Origin: Paenibacillus thiaminolyticus
Lineage (GTDB): Bacteria > Bacillota > Bacilli > Paenibacillales > Paenibacillaceae
Direction: 5' to 3'
Length of the DNA: 64,000 nucleotides
Assembly (NCBI RefSeq): GCF_007066085.1
Contig: NZ_CP041405.1
Location: 6,417,501-6,481,500, forward strand
Numbering within the stretch: the stretch's first letter is position 1; each line of letters begins with the position of its first letter. This document shows positions 44,644 to 52,964 of this stretch, one piece after another. The notes under the pieces were generated by a model, which was not told where the DNA came from, searched no databases, and saw only the letters and a list, made by a program, of their open reading frames with translations. The position numbers were made by a program, and so were the translations under genes.

Positions 44644-45352
44644 ATTGTACCGTCTCCTTCACTGTCACCGTCTGGTCTTCCTTCATCCGCTTCTTCATTG
44701 TCTGAAGCAGCTTCTCGTCATTATCCAGCAGCCGCAATGCGATCCACCGGGCCGGATAACGGTCGCCAAGCTGCTCGCGTATCGCCGGCTCCAGTTCAGC
44801 AATCTTGCGTTCTATATGATCGCTGTATTGAATCTGCGGCGGCTGAGGCACGAGCTTGCCTGAGGCGACCTGCTCGATCTGGTCGAGCAGCTGGGGAATG
44901 CCAATCCGGCTGCGCGCCGAGATGGCGACGACAGGCACGCCCAGCCTGCGGGAGATCGCATCGATATCGATGCGGACGCCAAGACGCTTCGCTTCGTCAA
45001 TCAGGTTGATGCAGAGGACGACGCGGTTCGTCATCTCGATCACCTGCAGGGCCAGATTCAAGTTCCGCTCCAGTGAGGTCGCGTCGAGAACGACGACCGT
45101 CACGTCCGGATTATCAAATATAATATAGTCCCGGGCGACTTCCTCATCGGCCGAATTCGAATAGAGGGAATAGGTTCCCGGAAGATCGATAATGCGGAAC
45201 GGCGTGCCCTGATGCTCGAATTCTCCTTCCGCCATCATGACGGTCTTGCCTGCCCAGTTCCCGGTATGCTGACGCATCCCTGTCAATGTATTGAACAACG
45301 TGCTCTTGCCTGTATTTGGGTTACCGGCGAGGGCAATTCGATATCCGCTCAT
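44621..45352 (-). CDS. feoB: FeoB GTPase domain encoded as a separate protein
   Basis: 243-residue small GTPase half of FeoB. G1 is GNPNTGKST, G2 lies in TGNWAGKTV, G3 is DLPGTYSL, G4 reads NLID where NxxD is expected, and G5 is SARSRIG. A helical region of about 60 residues follows, and the protein then stops. It overlaps feoA by four bases (45349-45352) and the membrane half by 23, so all three are translationally coupled. Confidence 0.9.
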   Translation of the reverse strand: MSGYRIALAGNPNTGKSTLFNTLTGMRQHTGNWAGKTVMMAEGEFEHQGTPFRIIDLPGTYSLYSNSADEEVARDYIIFDNPDVTVVVLDATSLERNLNLALQVIEMTNRVVLCINLIDEAKRLGVRIDIDAISRRLGVPVVAISARSRIGIPQLLDQIEQVASGKLVPQPPQIQYSDHIERKIAELEPAIREQLGDRYPARWIALRLLDNDEKLLQTMKKRMKEDQTVTVKETVQYGYTACH

Positions 45353-45603
45353 TCATCCTCACCTCCAATAATCTCCCCGTATATGCGCGTGCTCTCTTCT
45401 CTGCGAAGCGCGATGGTCGTATTGTTCACGCGGAACGCGACCGGATCCCCGAGCGGGCTGCGCTGCAGCACCTCGACCGTATTGCCCGGCACAAACCCGA
45501 GATCAAGAAGCCGCCGGCGCAGCACTCCTTCCACTTCGATGCGGGAGAGACGCAGTCGGCTGCCCGTATCCGCTTGTGCCAAAGCTCTCTCTGTAGTTGA
45601 CAT
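45349..45603 (-). CDS. feoA: FeoA family protein
   Basis: 84-residue cytoplasmic SH3-like protein that supports FeoB. RRRLLDLGFVPGNTVEVLQRSPLGDPVAFRVNNTTIALRR is the complete FeoA domain. It has an N-terminal extension of about 18 residues. GGAGGAA lies nine bases before ATG 45603. First gene of the minus-strand feo operon. Confidence 0.92.
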   Translation of the reverse strand: MSTTERALAQADTGSRLRLSRIEVEGVLRRRLLDLGFVPGNTVEVLQRSPLGDPVAFRVNNTTIALRREESTRIYGEIIGGEDE

Positions 45604-45689
45604 CTATGATGTTCCTCCTCCCAATGTCCGAACCTCACGAGTAGGGCGGCAACCGCATTTCCCACGGTTCCCCCGCTCTTGTTATTATT

Positions 45690-45741
45690 AGTATAGGACA
45701 AAAGTATTGTGTTGCCAACAATTATTTTCATTAGGGCAACA
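45690..45741 (-). promoter_or_regulatory. feo promoter with Fur-like operator
   Basis: On the minus strand TTGGCA (45718-45713), exactly 17 bases, TATACT (45695-45690). A Fur-like box, minus-strand TGAAAATAATTGTTG (45730-45716), overlaps the -35. It is framed by exact 7-base arms TGTTGCC (45710-45716) and GGCAACA (45735-45741) that could bind a second factor. Confidence 0.7.
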
Positions 45742-45988
45742 TTTTTAGGGGAGGGGAATTGTTGGTAGAAGTATATGTTTGCGAAGCCTATTGGTTCGGC
45801 GGAAATCGACACATTTTATCCCTCCAGGATTGGCCCTGTAAGGAAGGGCTTCTGGAAAGCCCGAGCTCTGGCAAGCGGAGAGCGGGCTTGGTATCCCGTT
45901 GACATTGACGCAGGGGCAAGTACTATACTAGGAATGCCTGCCCAAGGCAGTATGCTGGAATTGATAACGTGAAAAAAGGGGGATCGCC
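45742..45988 (+). promoter_or_regulatory. Upstream region and promoter of the next GNAT gene
   Basis: Contains a stem-loop AAGCCC...GGGCTT with inner GCTCT/AGAGC (45857-45889), and a promoter TTGACA (45899-45904), 16 bases, TACTAT (45921-45926). No gene of its own was seen. Confidence 0.45.
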
Positions 45989-46789
45989 TTGCTGCGAAGT
46001 CTTACAACGACCGAATTGGATGCCTTGCTGGGGCATGTCAGCAAGGATGAGCATTTTTTGTATTATACCTATTTGACCACGCGGCGTTCCCGTTCGGTTC
46101 ACTATGGTCATTTTTCAGAGGAAGGCGAGTTGTTGGGCGTGCTGGCCTATTTGCGCGGAATGCCGTTCCATGCGTTCTCGGTGCTGCCGCTCAGCGACAG
46201 GTTCGCCATGGATTCGCTAGTGAAGCGGATTCAGGCGGATGCAATGCTCCCGTCAGGAGCGGAAGGAAGCTTCATTTTGAGCGAAGAAGTGAGGCGGCGA
46301 TTGGAACCGCAATTGCATTCGGTTATCCATTACCGGCCGCTGATGACGATGATGCACCCGGATCCAAGATCGCTGCCGACGTCTAACGGACAGGTCGTCC
46401 CGTTGAAGCCGGAGCATAAGGAGAGCATTGTCGAGCGGATGCGGGAATTTCAATCGATTGCCTTTACGGAGGAGGAGCTCCAATATCCATGCGTCGGCAT
46501 CTTCGAAGACGATGAACTGGTGGCAGTCGGCGGCTACCATGTGTACAGCGCGGAGGCGGCGGAATTGGGGAACATCGGCACCATCGCTTCGCGGCGGGGA
46601 CGGGGATATGGCGCGAAAATAACGGCGGAACTGGCCCGGACGGCTGCCCGGCTGACCTCATACGTTCTGCTGGAAGTGTTCAATGATAACGAGCCTGCCA
46701 TCCGCCTCTATCGCTCCCTTGGCTTCGAGCAGGTGAATCAGCTCTATATGACGAGCTTCCGCTTGCCTGTCTTGGCGGAACGTGCTTGA
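45989..46789 (+). CDS. GNAT family N-acetyltransferase (two-part)
   Basis: 266 residues from TTG 45989, which has AAAAAGGGGG upstream; no ATG fits better. The C-terminal half (about 135-255) is a GNAT domain: VGIFEDDELVAVGGYHVY, then GNIGTIASRRGRGYGAKIT with the RxxGYG acetyl-CoA loop, and NEPAIRLYRSLGF. The N-terminal half is GNAT-like in secondary structure but lacks the loop, as in the FR47/ZmaR-like group. The acceptor is unknown. Confidence 0.8.
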   Translation: MLRSLTTTELDALLGHVSKDEHFLYYTYLTTRRSRSVHYGHFSEEGELLGVLAYLRGMPFHAFSVLPLSDRFAMDSLVKRIQADAMLPSGAEGSFILSEEVRRRLEPQLHSVIHYRPLMTMMHPDPRSLPTSNGQVVPLKPEHKESIVERMREFQSIAFTEEELQYPCVGIFEDDELVAVGGYHVYSAEAAELGNIGTIASRRGRGYGAKITAELARTAARLTSYVLLEVFNDNEPAIRLYRSLGFEQVNQLYMTSFRLPVLAERA

Positions 46790-46957
46790 CGGACCGCGAA
46801 TACATCGTCTGGAATGGCGGCCGCGGCCGGAACCGCAAATGATATGATCTAATGCATTGAGGATAGACGGACAATGGGATATACTGGCGTCGGCTCGGCC
46901 TGGCTTGCCCCGGCCGTGACCGGTGATTCTTTTCCGATCAAAAGGAGATGAGGCCCA

Positions 46958-47677
46958 TTGCAGAACAAATCCTCCATGAACAAGAGAGTCCTGGCGGCCG
47001 GCGCCGTGGTGCTTGTGCTGCTGCTCATATGGCTGGCGGCAAGTCTGGCCGGGACGTCCGTCCGCGAGGAAGGACAGCCGTCCGCATCGTCAGCTTCCCC
47101 GGCGGTTCCGGAAGAGGAACTGAATTATGATCGCCAGCCCGTGATGGGAGACCGGAACGCTCCGATCCGCATCGTTGAATTCGGTGATTACAAATGCCCG
47201 GCATGCAAACGCTGGACCGAGCTCGTGCTGTCGCAACTGGATGAGGAATTTATCGCAGACGGTACCGCCGCCTTCTACTATATCCATTATCCGTTTCTGG
47301 CTCCGGATTCGGAGCTGGCAGCCGTCGCGGGAGAGATACTGTACCATATGGACGAATCCGCGTTCTGGACATACCACAAGCGTATCAATGAGCTTCAGGG
47401 CGACAAGAGCGAGGCTTGGGCGAACGAATCGTTCCTTACCCGTCTCGTAGAGCGGGACATTCCGTCTGTCGATGCCGAACAGTTCCGAGCCGATCTGAAG
47501 GAGCTGAAGCATCTCGATACGGTAAAGGCCGATATGGAGATTGCCCGCAAGTTCAAGATTGGCGGCACGCCGACGATATTGGTGAACGGGCAAGAGGTCG
47601 AGGATATTTCTTACGAGGGGATGCGGGAAGCGATCTTGTCGGAGTTGAGCCGGCAACAAGCCCAGGCATCCAAATAG
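46958..47677 (+). CDS. DsbA family thiol-disulfide oxidoreductase, membrane-anchored
   Basis: 239 residues. One N-terminal transmembrane helix (about 11-31) is followed by an extracellular DsbA/BdbD-like thioredoxin domain with active site CPAC (Cys80, Cys83) and the cis-Pro loop IGGTPTILVNG. It probably forms or reshuffles disulfides in exported proteins. TTG 46958 is chosen because AAAGGAG lies ten bases before it. No BdbC-like partner (DsbB) is adjacent. Confidence 0.88.
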   Translation: MQNKSSMNKRVLAAGAVVLVLLLIWLAASLAGTSVREEGQPSASSASPAVPEEELNYDRQPVMGDRNAPIRIVEFGDYKCPACKRWTELVLSQLDEEFIADGTAAFYYIHYPFLAPDSELAAVAGEILYHMDESAFWTYHKRINELQGDKSEAWANESFLTRLVERDIPSVDAEQFRADLKELKHLDTVKADMEIARKFKIGGTPTILVNGQEVEDISYEGMREAILSELSRQQAQASK

Positions 47678-47901
47678 AGACGGGAAACAGCGGGTTTGCC
47701 TGGAGGCGGCCCGTTTTTTATATGAAAATACCCGAATGATCCGGCGCAGCCGGCACTCTGTGCTCGCGGTTGACAACGGCAGGGGGATGGGGTAGTATTC
47801 ACGTGAGTCAAGATCTTCCTGTTCCCGCGCCCTTCGGCAAGCTGAAGGGTTTGTTTGTCATGCGGGGCAGACGATTCAATACTTAGAAGAGGTACAACGC
47901 A

Positions 47902-49035
47902 ATGCTGCGAAAATGGAAGCGACTCGATCCGCTGCTGCTCTGGCTGGTGCTGTGCTTCATGGCGATTAGCACCATCGTCGTCTACAGCGCAACGGTGAAT
48001 ACGAAATATGAAGGTATGCACATGGACAACATCAAGCTGTACGTTGTTCTGTTCATCCCGCTGCTTGTTACCGCCTGGTTCGATTACCGCATCGTCGTCC
48101 GTTATTTATCCGTCACCCTGTACGTTATCGGTATCGGATTGCTGCTGCTCGTCATGTTCAAAGGGGTCAACATCAACGGCTCTACGCGCTGGATTGCGAT
48201 CGGCAGCCAACAATTTCAGCCGTCCGAGTTCATGAAGGTGTTCATTATTTTGCTATTGGCCCGTTTGTTGGGGCGAAGGGAAGGCGAGACGCTGAGATTG
48301 CTCCAGGATATCGTGCCGCTTTGCCTTGTCGTGGCGGTTCCGATGTACCTGGTTTATAAGCAGCCTGATCTGGGGACGACCATCGTATTTATATCGATTT
48401 TTGTCGCTATGCTGTGGATGGCGAACGTGCGCCTGTCCCATATGATTGTCGGTCTATCCGCAGCTTCCGCCGCCGTCGGAACGATTCTGGTACTGTACTA
48501 TCACAATCGTGACTTGCTGATCAAGCTGATTAAGCCGCATCAATTTTCCCGCATCGAGGCATTCCTGGATCCGGCGAGCAACCTGGATGGAGGATGGCAT
48601 GTCATGAATTCGATCCGGGCTATCGGGTCGGGGAGTTTTTCAGGAGACGGTTTTCTGAAAGGGTTTTTCGTGCATAACGGTTATATTCCGTATAGCTATT
48701 CGGATTCGATCTTTGTCGTCATCGGGGAAGAGTTTGGGTTTCTCGGCTCCGCCTGCCTGATCCTGCTGTATTTCGCGCTTATTTATCGTATGGTGCTTAT
48801 TGCGGGCAGCTGCAAAGATTTGGAAGGCGCCTATCTTATTATCGGCATTATTGCGATGTTCACCTTGCAAATATTCGAAAACATCGCGATGCATATCGGG
48901 CTGATGCCGCTTACGGGCTTATCGCTGCCGTTCATCAGCTACGGCGGAAGCTCGCTGCTCACCAATATGATATCGATCGGGCTCGTGATGAGCGTCAAGA
49001 TTCACCAGGAGGAGCCGAACATGCTGGAGTTGTGA
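47902..49035 (+). CDS. FtsW/RodA/SpoVE family peptidoglycan glycosyltransferase
   Basis: 377 residues with ten predicted membrane helices. The SEDS family polymerises lipid II into glycan strands with a partner class B PBP. Conserved regions include NGSTRWIAIGSQQFQPSEFMK with its Trp-Ile and QPSE motif, YKQPDLGT, and GLSLPFISYGGSSLLTNM. The region usually reading FLPExHTDFIFAVIGEE reads YIPYSYSDSIFVVIGEE here, so the normally conserved acidic/His positions differ. It could be a specialised paralogue rather than the housekeeping rodA. No PBP gene is adjacent. Confidence 0.85.
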   Translation: MLRKWKRLDPLLLWLVLCFMAISTIVVYSATVNTKYEGMHMDNIKLYVVLFIPLLVTAWFDYRIVVRYLSVTLYVIGIGLLLLVMFKGVNINGSTRWIAIGSQQFQPSEFMKVFIILLLARLLGRREGETLRLLQDIVPLCLVVAVPMYLVYKQPDLGTTIVFISIFVAMLWMANVRLSHMIVGLSAASAAVGTILVLYYHNRDLLIKLIKPHQFSRIEAFLDPASNLDGGWHVMNSIRAIGSGSFSGDGFLKGFFVHNGYIPYSYSDSIFVVIGEEFGFLGSACLILLYFALIYRMVLIAGSCKDLEGAYLIIGIIAMFTLQIFENIAMHIGLMPLTGLSLPFISYGGSSLLTNMISIGLVMSVKIHQEEPNMLEL

Positions 49036-49054
49036 TCGCTCTGCATGGAAGAAA

Positions 49055-49078
49055 AAGCTGCCGCAAGGCAGTTTTTTT
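49055..49078 (+). terminator. Terminator of the SEDS gene
   Basis: CTGCC, loop GCAA, GGCAG, flanked by A-run and seven T. Confidence 0.9.
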
Positions 49079-49079
49079 G

Positions 49080-49560
49080 ATCCTCAATCGTGTCGTAGTA
49101 CCCATTGCCTCTTAGAAAACGTATCACCTAAACAGTATCCCCGAAGAACAGGAACGCCGTTTCCCTCTTGTTCCACACAAGAATCCTCAGCCCGGACAGT
49201 CAAGTAACCGAGCCTGCCTCTTATGTCCAGTATCCCAATAAATCAGGAAAGACAAGCAACAAGTACCCGGCATCGAAAAGTTCAATGAGCAACTAACTTT
49301 GTGTCTCAACCATGAAGCAGGAGTTTGGCATGCGCCTGGGATAGCGCGGGTACGATCCCCCGGCGATTCTAGCAGGGTCATCGTAAGGCTGGGTTGGGGA
49401 AGTCCTTGACTGAGTGGTAGGGAGACTGAGCGTAACAACATATCGCAAGGAGGGAAATCCTGAGCGGATGGGAGAACGATCAAAAGAGCGCAAAGAGTGC
49501 ATAAGAGAGCTCGGCTTGAATAGAAATCAAGCTCTTCGCCACGCGATTTCTGCTACGGGA
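49080..49560. other. Unexplained intergenic region with a possible intron-maturase remnant
   Basis: About 480 bases without a convincing gene. A short plus-strand frame (about 49450-49602) encodes RSKERKECIRELGLNRNQALRHA..., which faintly resembles the C-terminal X/endonuclease part of group II intron maturases (arginine-rich, LGxxxxQAxxxA). It runs into the Zur-controlled promoter, so it cannot be an independent working gene. No intron domain V was found. Confidence 0.25.
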
Positions 49561-49563
49561 CGC

Positions 49564-49614
49564 TTGACAGCAATGGGATACGCTTATATCATTAAATCGT
49601 AAAAATTACGATTA
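49564..49614 (+). promoter_or_regulatory. Zur-controlled promoter
   Basis: TTGACA (49564-49569), exactly 17 bases, TATCAT (49587-49592). Starting two bases later is AAATCGTAA-AAA-TTACGATTA (49594-49614), matching the Bacillus Zur box (AAATCGTAA-TNA-TTACGATTT) at nearly every fixed position. Zur with zinc would block the start site. Confidence 0.88.
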
Positions 49615-49632
49615 ATGGAGGATCTACTACGT

Positions 49633-50865
49633 ATGGCAGAACAGACGAAAGTGCCGGGTACAAACCCAGGCAGACAAGTTCCCGTAACGGTATTGAGCGG
49701 CTTCCTCGGTGCCGGGAAGACGACGGTATTGAATCATGTGCTTAACAACCGCCAAGGGCTCAGAGTGGCGGTGATTGTCAACGATATGAGCGAGATTAAT
49801 ATTGATGCCGAGCTGGTGAAGTCGGGCTCCAACCTGTCTCGGACCGAGGAGAAGCTGGTGGAGATGTCGAACGGATGCATTTGCTGCACGCTGCGCGAAG
49901 ATCTGCTCCGGGAGGTCGAACGGCTGGCGAAGGAAGGCCGATATGATTATATTTTGATTGAGTCGACAGGTATCTCCGAGCCCTTGCCTGTAGCGCAGAC
50001 GCTTACGTATGCGGACGAAGCGCTAGATATCGATCTTCCCTCCCTCGTTCGGCTGGATTGCCTGGTCACCGTCGTCGATGCGAGCCGGTTCTGGCATGAT
50101 TTCGCGTCAGGGGAATCGCTGCTCGATCGGAAGCAGCAGGCGGGCGAGGAGGATACCCGGAGCGTCGTCGATCTTCTTATCGATCAGATTGAATGCAGCA
50201 ACGTCCTGCTGCTGAACAAGTGCGACTCGGTGGAGGAAGAGGAGCTGAAGAAGCTCGAAGACGTGCTGCGGGAGCTTCAGCCGGGGGCGCGTATGATTCG
50301 CACCGTGAACGGCCACGTAGATCCGAAGCAAATTCTGAACACGGGATTGTTCGATTTCGAGAGCGCCAGCCATACCGCCGCCTGGATCGCGGAGCGCGAA
50401 CTCGAAGACCATACCCCGGAGACGGAGGAATACGGCATCTCCTCGTTCGTATACCGGCGTCAGCATCCGTTCCATCCGGAACGGTTGTACCGGTTCATGA
50501 ATGAATGGCCGGAAGAGATCATCCGGGCCAAAGGCATGATCTGGCTGGCCCCGGCATCGGATATCGCCGTAAGCCTGAGCCAGGCCGGACATTCCATTCA
50601 GATCGGGCCGGCCGGCTATTGGCTCGCAGCCGCGACGCCGGAAGAGAGGGAGATGATTCTGGAGGAGGAGCCGGATATGCGGCTGCGCTGGCATGCCCAA
50701 TGGGGAGACCGGATGAACGAGCTGGTGCTGATCGGAATTGGTCTGGATCGTCCCCGGATAGAGCGCGGGCTGGATGAATGTCTGCTGACCGCTGCCGAGA
50801 TGGATCAGGATTGGTCGGCACTCGTCAACCCGCTAGCTTGGGTTACGGAAGGGCTCGACGTGTAA
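49633..50865 (+). CDS. CobW/COG0523 family GTPase, zinc-responsive (ZigA/YciC type)
   Basis: 410 residues from ATG 49633 (GGAGG about 11 bases upstream). The Walker A is GFLGAGKTT at about residues 23-31. The CxCC metal-binding motif is CICCTLRED, then ESTGISEPLPV (G3 region) and LLNKCDS (NKxD). The C-terminal CobW_C domain follows. COG0523 GTPases of this type are metallochaperones that supply zinc to client enzymes during zinc starvation. The Zur box at the promoter gives direct support for that group rather than cobalamin synthesis. Confidence 0.92.
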   Translation: MAEQTKVPGTNPGRQVPVTVLSGFLGAGKTTVLNHVLNNRQGLRVAVIVNDMSEINIDAELVKSGSNLSRTEEKLVEMSNGCICCTLREDLLREVERLAKEGRYDYILIESTGISEPLPVAQTLTYADEALDIDLPSLVRLDCLVTVVDASRFWHDFASGESLLDRKQQAGEEDTRSVVDLLIDQIECSNVLLLNKCDSVEEEELKKLEDVLRELQPGARMIRTVNGHVDPKQILNTGLFDFESASHTAAWIAERELEDHTPETEEYGISSFVYRRQHPFHPERLYRFMNEWPEEIIRAKGMIWLAPASDIAVSLSQAGHSIQIGPAGYWLAAATPEEREMILEEEPDMRLRWHAQWGDRMNELVLIGIGLDRPRIERGLDECLLTAAEMDQDWSALVNPLAWVTEGLDV

Positions 50866-51082
50866 AGCGGGCGCCTGCCTTCCGAGCCGAATCATCTGGC
50901 CCTGCTCCTCCGCAAATTATCAAGCCGCAGGCGCAATTGGTGAGCACCGCGTGTGCCATGCAATACATGTCCTTCTTACGCATTAGTGAAGCGAGAAAAG
51001 TGAAATCAGGGTACCTGTACCTCTCAACAGATGCCGTTCCGTCATAGTATAAATAGACATTACACCAAAGGGATGGAGAGCG

Positions 51083-52327
51083 ATGAAGATCCTGATCGCG
51101 AGCTACTGGGGGATCTCGCATGTAGACGGAATAAACACCTGCGTCGAACATTTGAAGACGGGATTGGAACGTCAAGGCCATCAGGTTGATTTTCTGTGCC
51201 CAACCCCGGACGAGAGTGGATTCGGCATTTATCCCCATAACAGGGTATTGGAAAAAGAGAAGTTTCTCCCTTTTATCTCCGCGCAGTCCAACCGATACTT
51301 CGATGACCATCTGCCCGGGTTGGATCCGTGGATACGGCACTGTGAAGTGGAGCGGTACGGGTTTGAACTGGCTGCTCTGCTTCTGGATATAAGCGAATAT
51401 GACATCATTCATGCGCAGGATATCGTAACCGCCTATGCCCTATCGCGCATCAAGCCGCTGTCAATGCCTCTCGTGACGACGATTCACGGCTGCCTTGCTC
51501 TAGAGTGGTTCCGCGACCTGAAGGTGATGGGGCTGGATGCGCCCGAGCGGGGCCCTGCGCTTTGGGCTTATTCAGCTCTAATGGAACGGCTGGGTGCATG
51601 CTGTGCGCGACTGACGATCACGCCTACCCGCTGGCTGCAGGACCTGATGATCCGGGAGTTCGGGGTCCAACCGGACCGGCTGATCGTCTCCCCAAGCGGG
51701 ATGGACGTCGAAGCCTTCATCCGCAAGATGGGAGCGCCTACCGATTGGGCTCCGCCTCAAGGGAAGAAGGTAATCATCTGTCCGGCGAGGCTCAATGCTG
51801 TCAAGGGACATATCTTTTTACTGCAAGCACTGCATTCGTTGAAGGCGATTCGCCAGGATTGGGTCTGCTGGCTTGTGGGAGACGGAGAGGCCGAAGCGGA
51901 GCTGCGGGACATGACGGCGTCGCTGGGCCTGTCGGAGCAAGTCTTCTTCCTTGGCAGACGTCAGGATGCTGCCGCTCTGATAAGGCAGGCGGATCTGTTC
52001 GTCCTTCCCAGTCTCCAGGATAATCACCCCGTCACGGTCATGGAGGCGCAAATTGCCGGCAAGCTGGTCATCGTATCCAATGCGGGCGGAATTCCAGAGA
52101 TGGTCCAGCACGGCGCAACGGGCCTTGTATCTCAAGCGGGACGCAGCGAACAGCTTTTGCATCACCTGCAACTGGGGCTCAACAATGACTCCTTCCGGCT
52201 GCAAGTGGGCGCGCAGGCGCAGGCATGGGGCCGGGCATATTGGTCGCTGGAGGCGATGACCGGACGGGTCCTCGATATATATCACCGCGCTGCCGGAATG
52301 GATGAAGAGGCTCGCCATATCCGGTAA
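51083..52327 (+). CDS. Glycosyltransferase family 4
   Basis: 414-residue retaining GT-B glycosyltransferase. The N-terminal half opens KILIASYWGISHVDGINTC with the family's GG-loop equivalent. The C-terminal half has the donor-site E-x7-E region PVTVMEAQIAGKLVIVSNAGG and IICPARLNAVKGH. It does not show the BshA opening, so a role in bacillithiol synthesis is unlikely. GGGATGGAGAG precedes ATG 51083; a TATAAA -10 candidate is at 51048-51053. A hypothetical gene and a PIG-L deacetylase follow closely, suggesting one transcript and perhaps one glycoconjugate pathway. Confidence 0.87.
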   Translation: MKILIASYWGISHVDGINTCVEHLKTGLERQGHQVDFLCPTPDESGFGIYPHNRVLEKEKFLPFISAQSNRYFDDHLPGLDPWIRHCEVERYGFELAALLLDISEYDIIHAQDIVTAYALSRIKPLSMPLVTTIHGCLALEWFRDLKVMGLDAPERGPALWAYSALMERLGACCARLTITPTRWLQDLMIREFGVQPDRLIVSPSGMDVEAFIRKMGAPTDWAPPQGKKVIICPARLNAVKGHIFLLQALHSLKAIRQDWVCWLVGDGEAEAELRDMTASLGLSEQVFFLGRRQDAAALIRQADLFVLPSLQDNHPVTVMEAQIAGKLVIVSNAGGIPEMVQHGATGLVSQAGRSEQLLHHLQLGLNNDSFRLQVGAQAQAWGRAYWSLEAMTGRVLDIYHRAAGMDEEARHIR

Positions 52328-52362
52328 CATGTTCAGATTGATGGATGGAGGTGCCGCATACT

Positions 52363-52947
52363 ATGCCAAAGCTGACAAGCACGATCGGCCGCAAAAGAGC
52401 AGGAGGGGCCCGTCCGAGGATGACGGCGGGGAAGAAAAGGATGGTGATGCGAGCTAGCGCCAGGCGGAGGCTGCGCCACAAGTCCCGGCGCACGCCAGGC
52501 AATCGCGGCTGGCGCCTGGCCATCGGGGAGCGGCTGAAGCGGAGAGTGCCTCCGCTTCAGCCATCGCGCAGCGGGAGAACCGCCCCGGATTCCGCGACTC
52601 AGGAGGAAGTCTTGAATGCATCGCTGCCTCCACCCGCTGAAGAAGCGCCATCACCGCCGCCGGCTTCCGAAGCGGCACATAGCGTCCCGGCCCCGGATGC
52701 AGAAGCAGAAGCGATTCCGCATCTACCGTCGTCAGAACCTGTCCAGGCCGAGCCGCAGCCGGCGGATGACATGTTGTGGAGCCAATTGCTGAGCAAGGTC
52801 CCGATGAGCTACTCGCTCCCCGACGAGGTCGTCGCAGAAGCGCTGCAGCATACATTGGGCGCTGGCATTTACGGCAGGGAAGCCTGGCGAAGGTTGTGGC
52901 GCCGCATCCAGCTCCGTTATAATGTTACGTATTCGGATAGAACTTGA
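52363..52947 (+). CDS. Hypothetical protein: basic N-terminus, Pro/Ala/Glu linker, conserved-looking C-terminus
   Basis: 194 residues from ATG 52363. Residues 1-60 are strongly basic (Arg/Lys clusters such as RASARRRLRHKSRR). Residues about 75-135 are rich in Pro, Ala, Glu and Ser. The last 55 look folded (WSQLLSKVPMSYSLPDEVVAEALQHTLG). No family recognised. It lies between a glycosyltransferase and a deacetylase gene with gaps of 35 and 17 bases. The basic tail could bind nucleic acid or anionic polymer. Confidence 0.55.
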   Translation: MPKLTSTIGRKRAGGARPRMTAGKKRMVMRASARRRLRHKSRRTPGNRGWRLAIGERLKRRVPPLQPSRSGRTAPDSATQEEVLNASLPPPAEEAPSPPPASEAAHSVPAPDAEAEAIPHLPSSEPVQAEPQPADDMLWSQLLSKVPMSYSLPDEVVAEALQHTLGAGIYGREAWRRLWRRIQLRYNVTYSDRT

Positions 52948-52964
52948 ACAGGAGCTGAACTGCG

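Noticed and set aside
45857..45889. Known riboswitch upstream of the GNAT gene at 45989
   Set aside because: There is a stem-loop, but no conserved core of fluoride, T-box or other common classes was found.
49160..49450. Cobalamin riboswitch before the CobW gene
   Set aside because: I looked for the conserved cobalamin-box core and did not find it; the Zur box explains the regulation.
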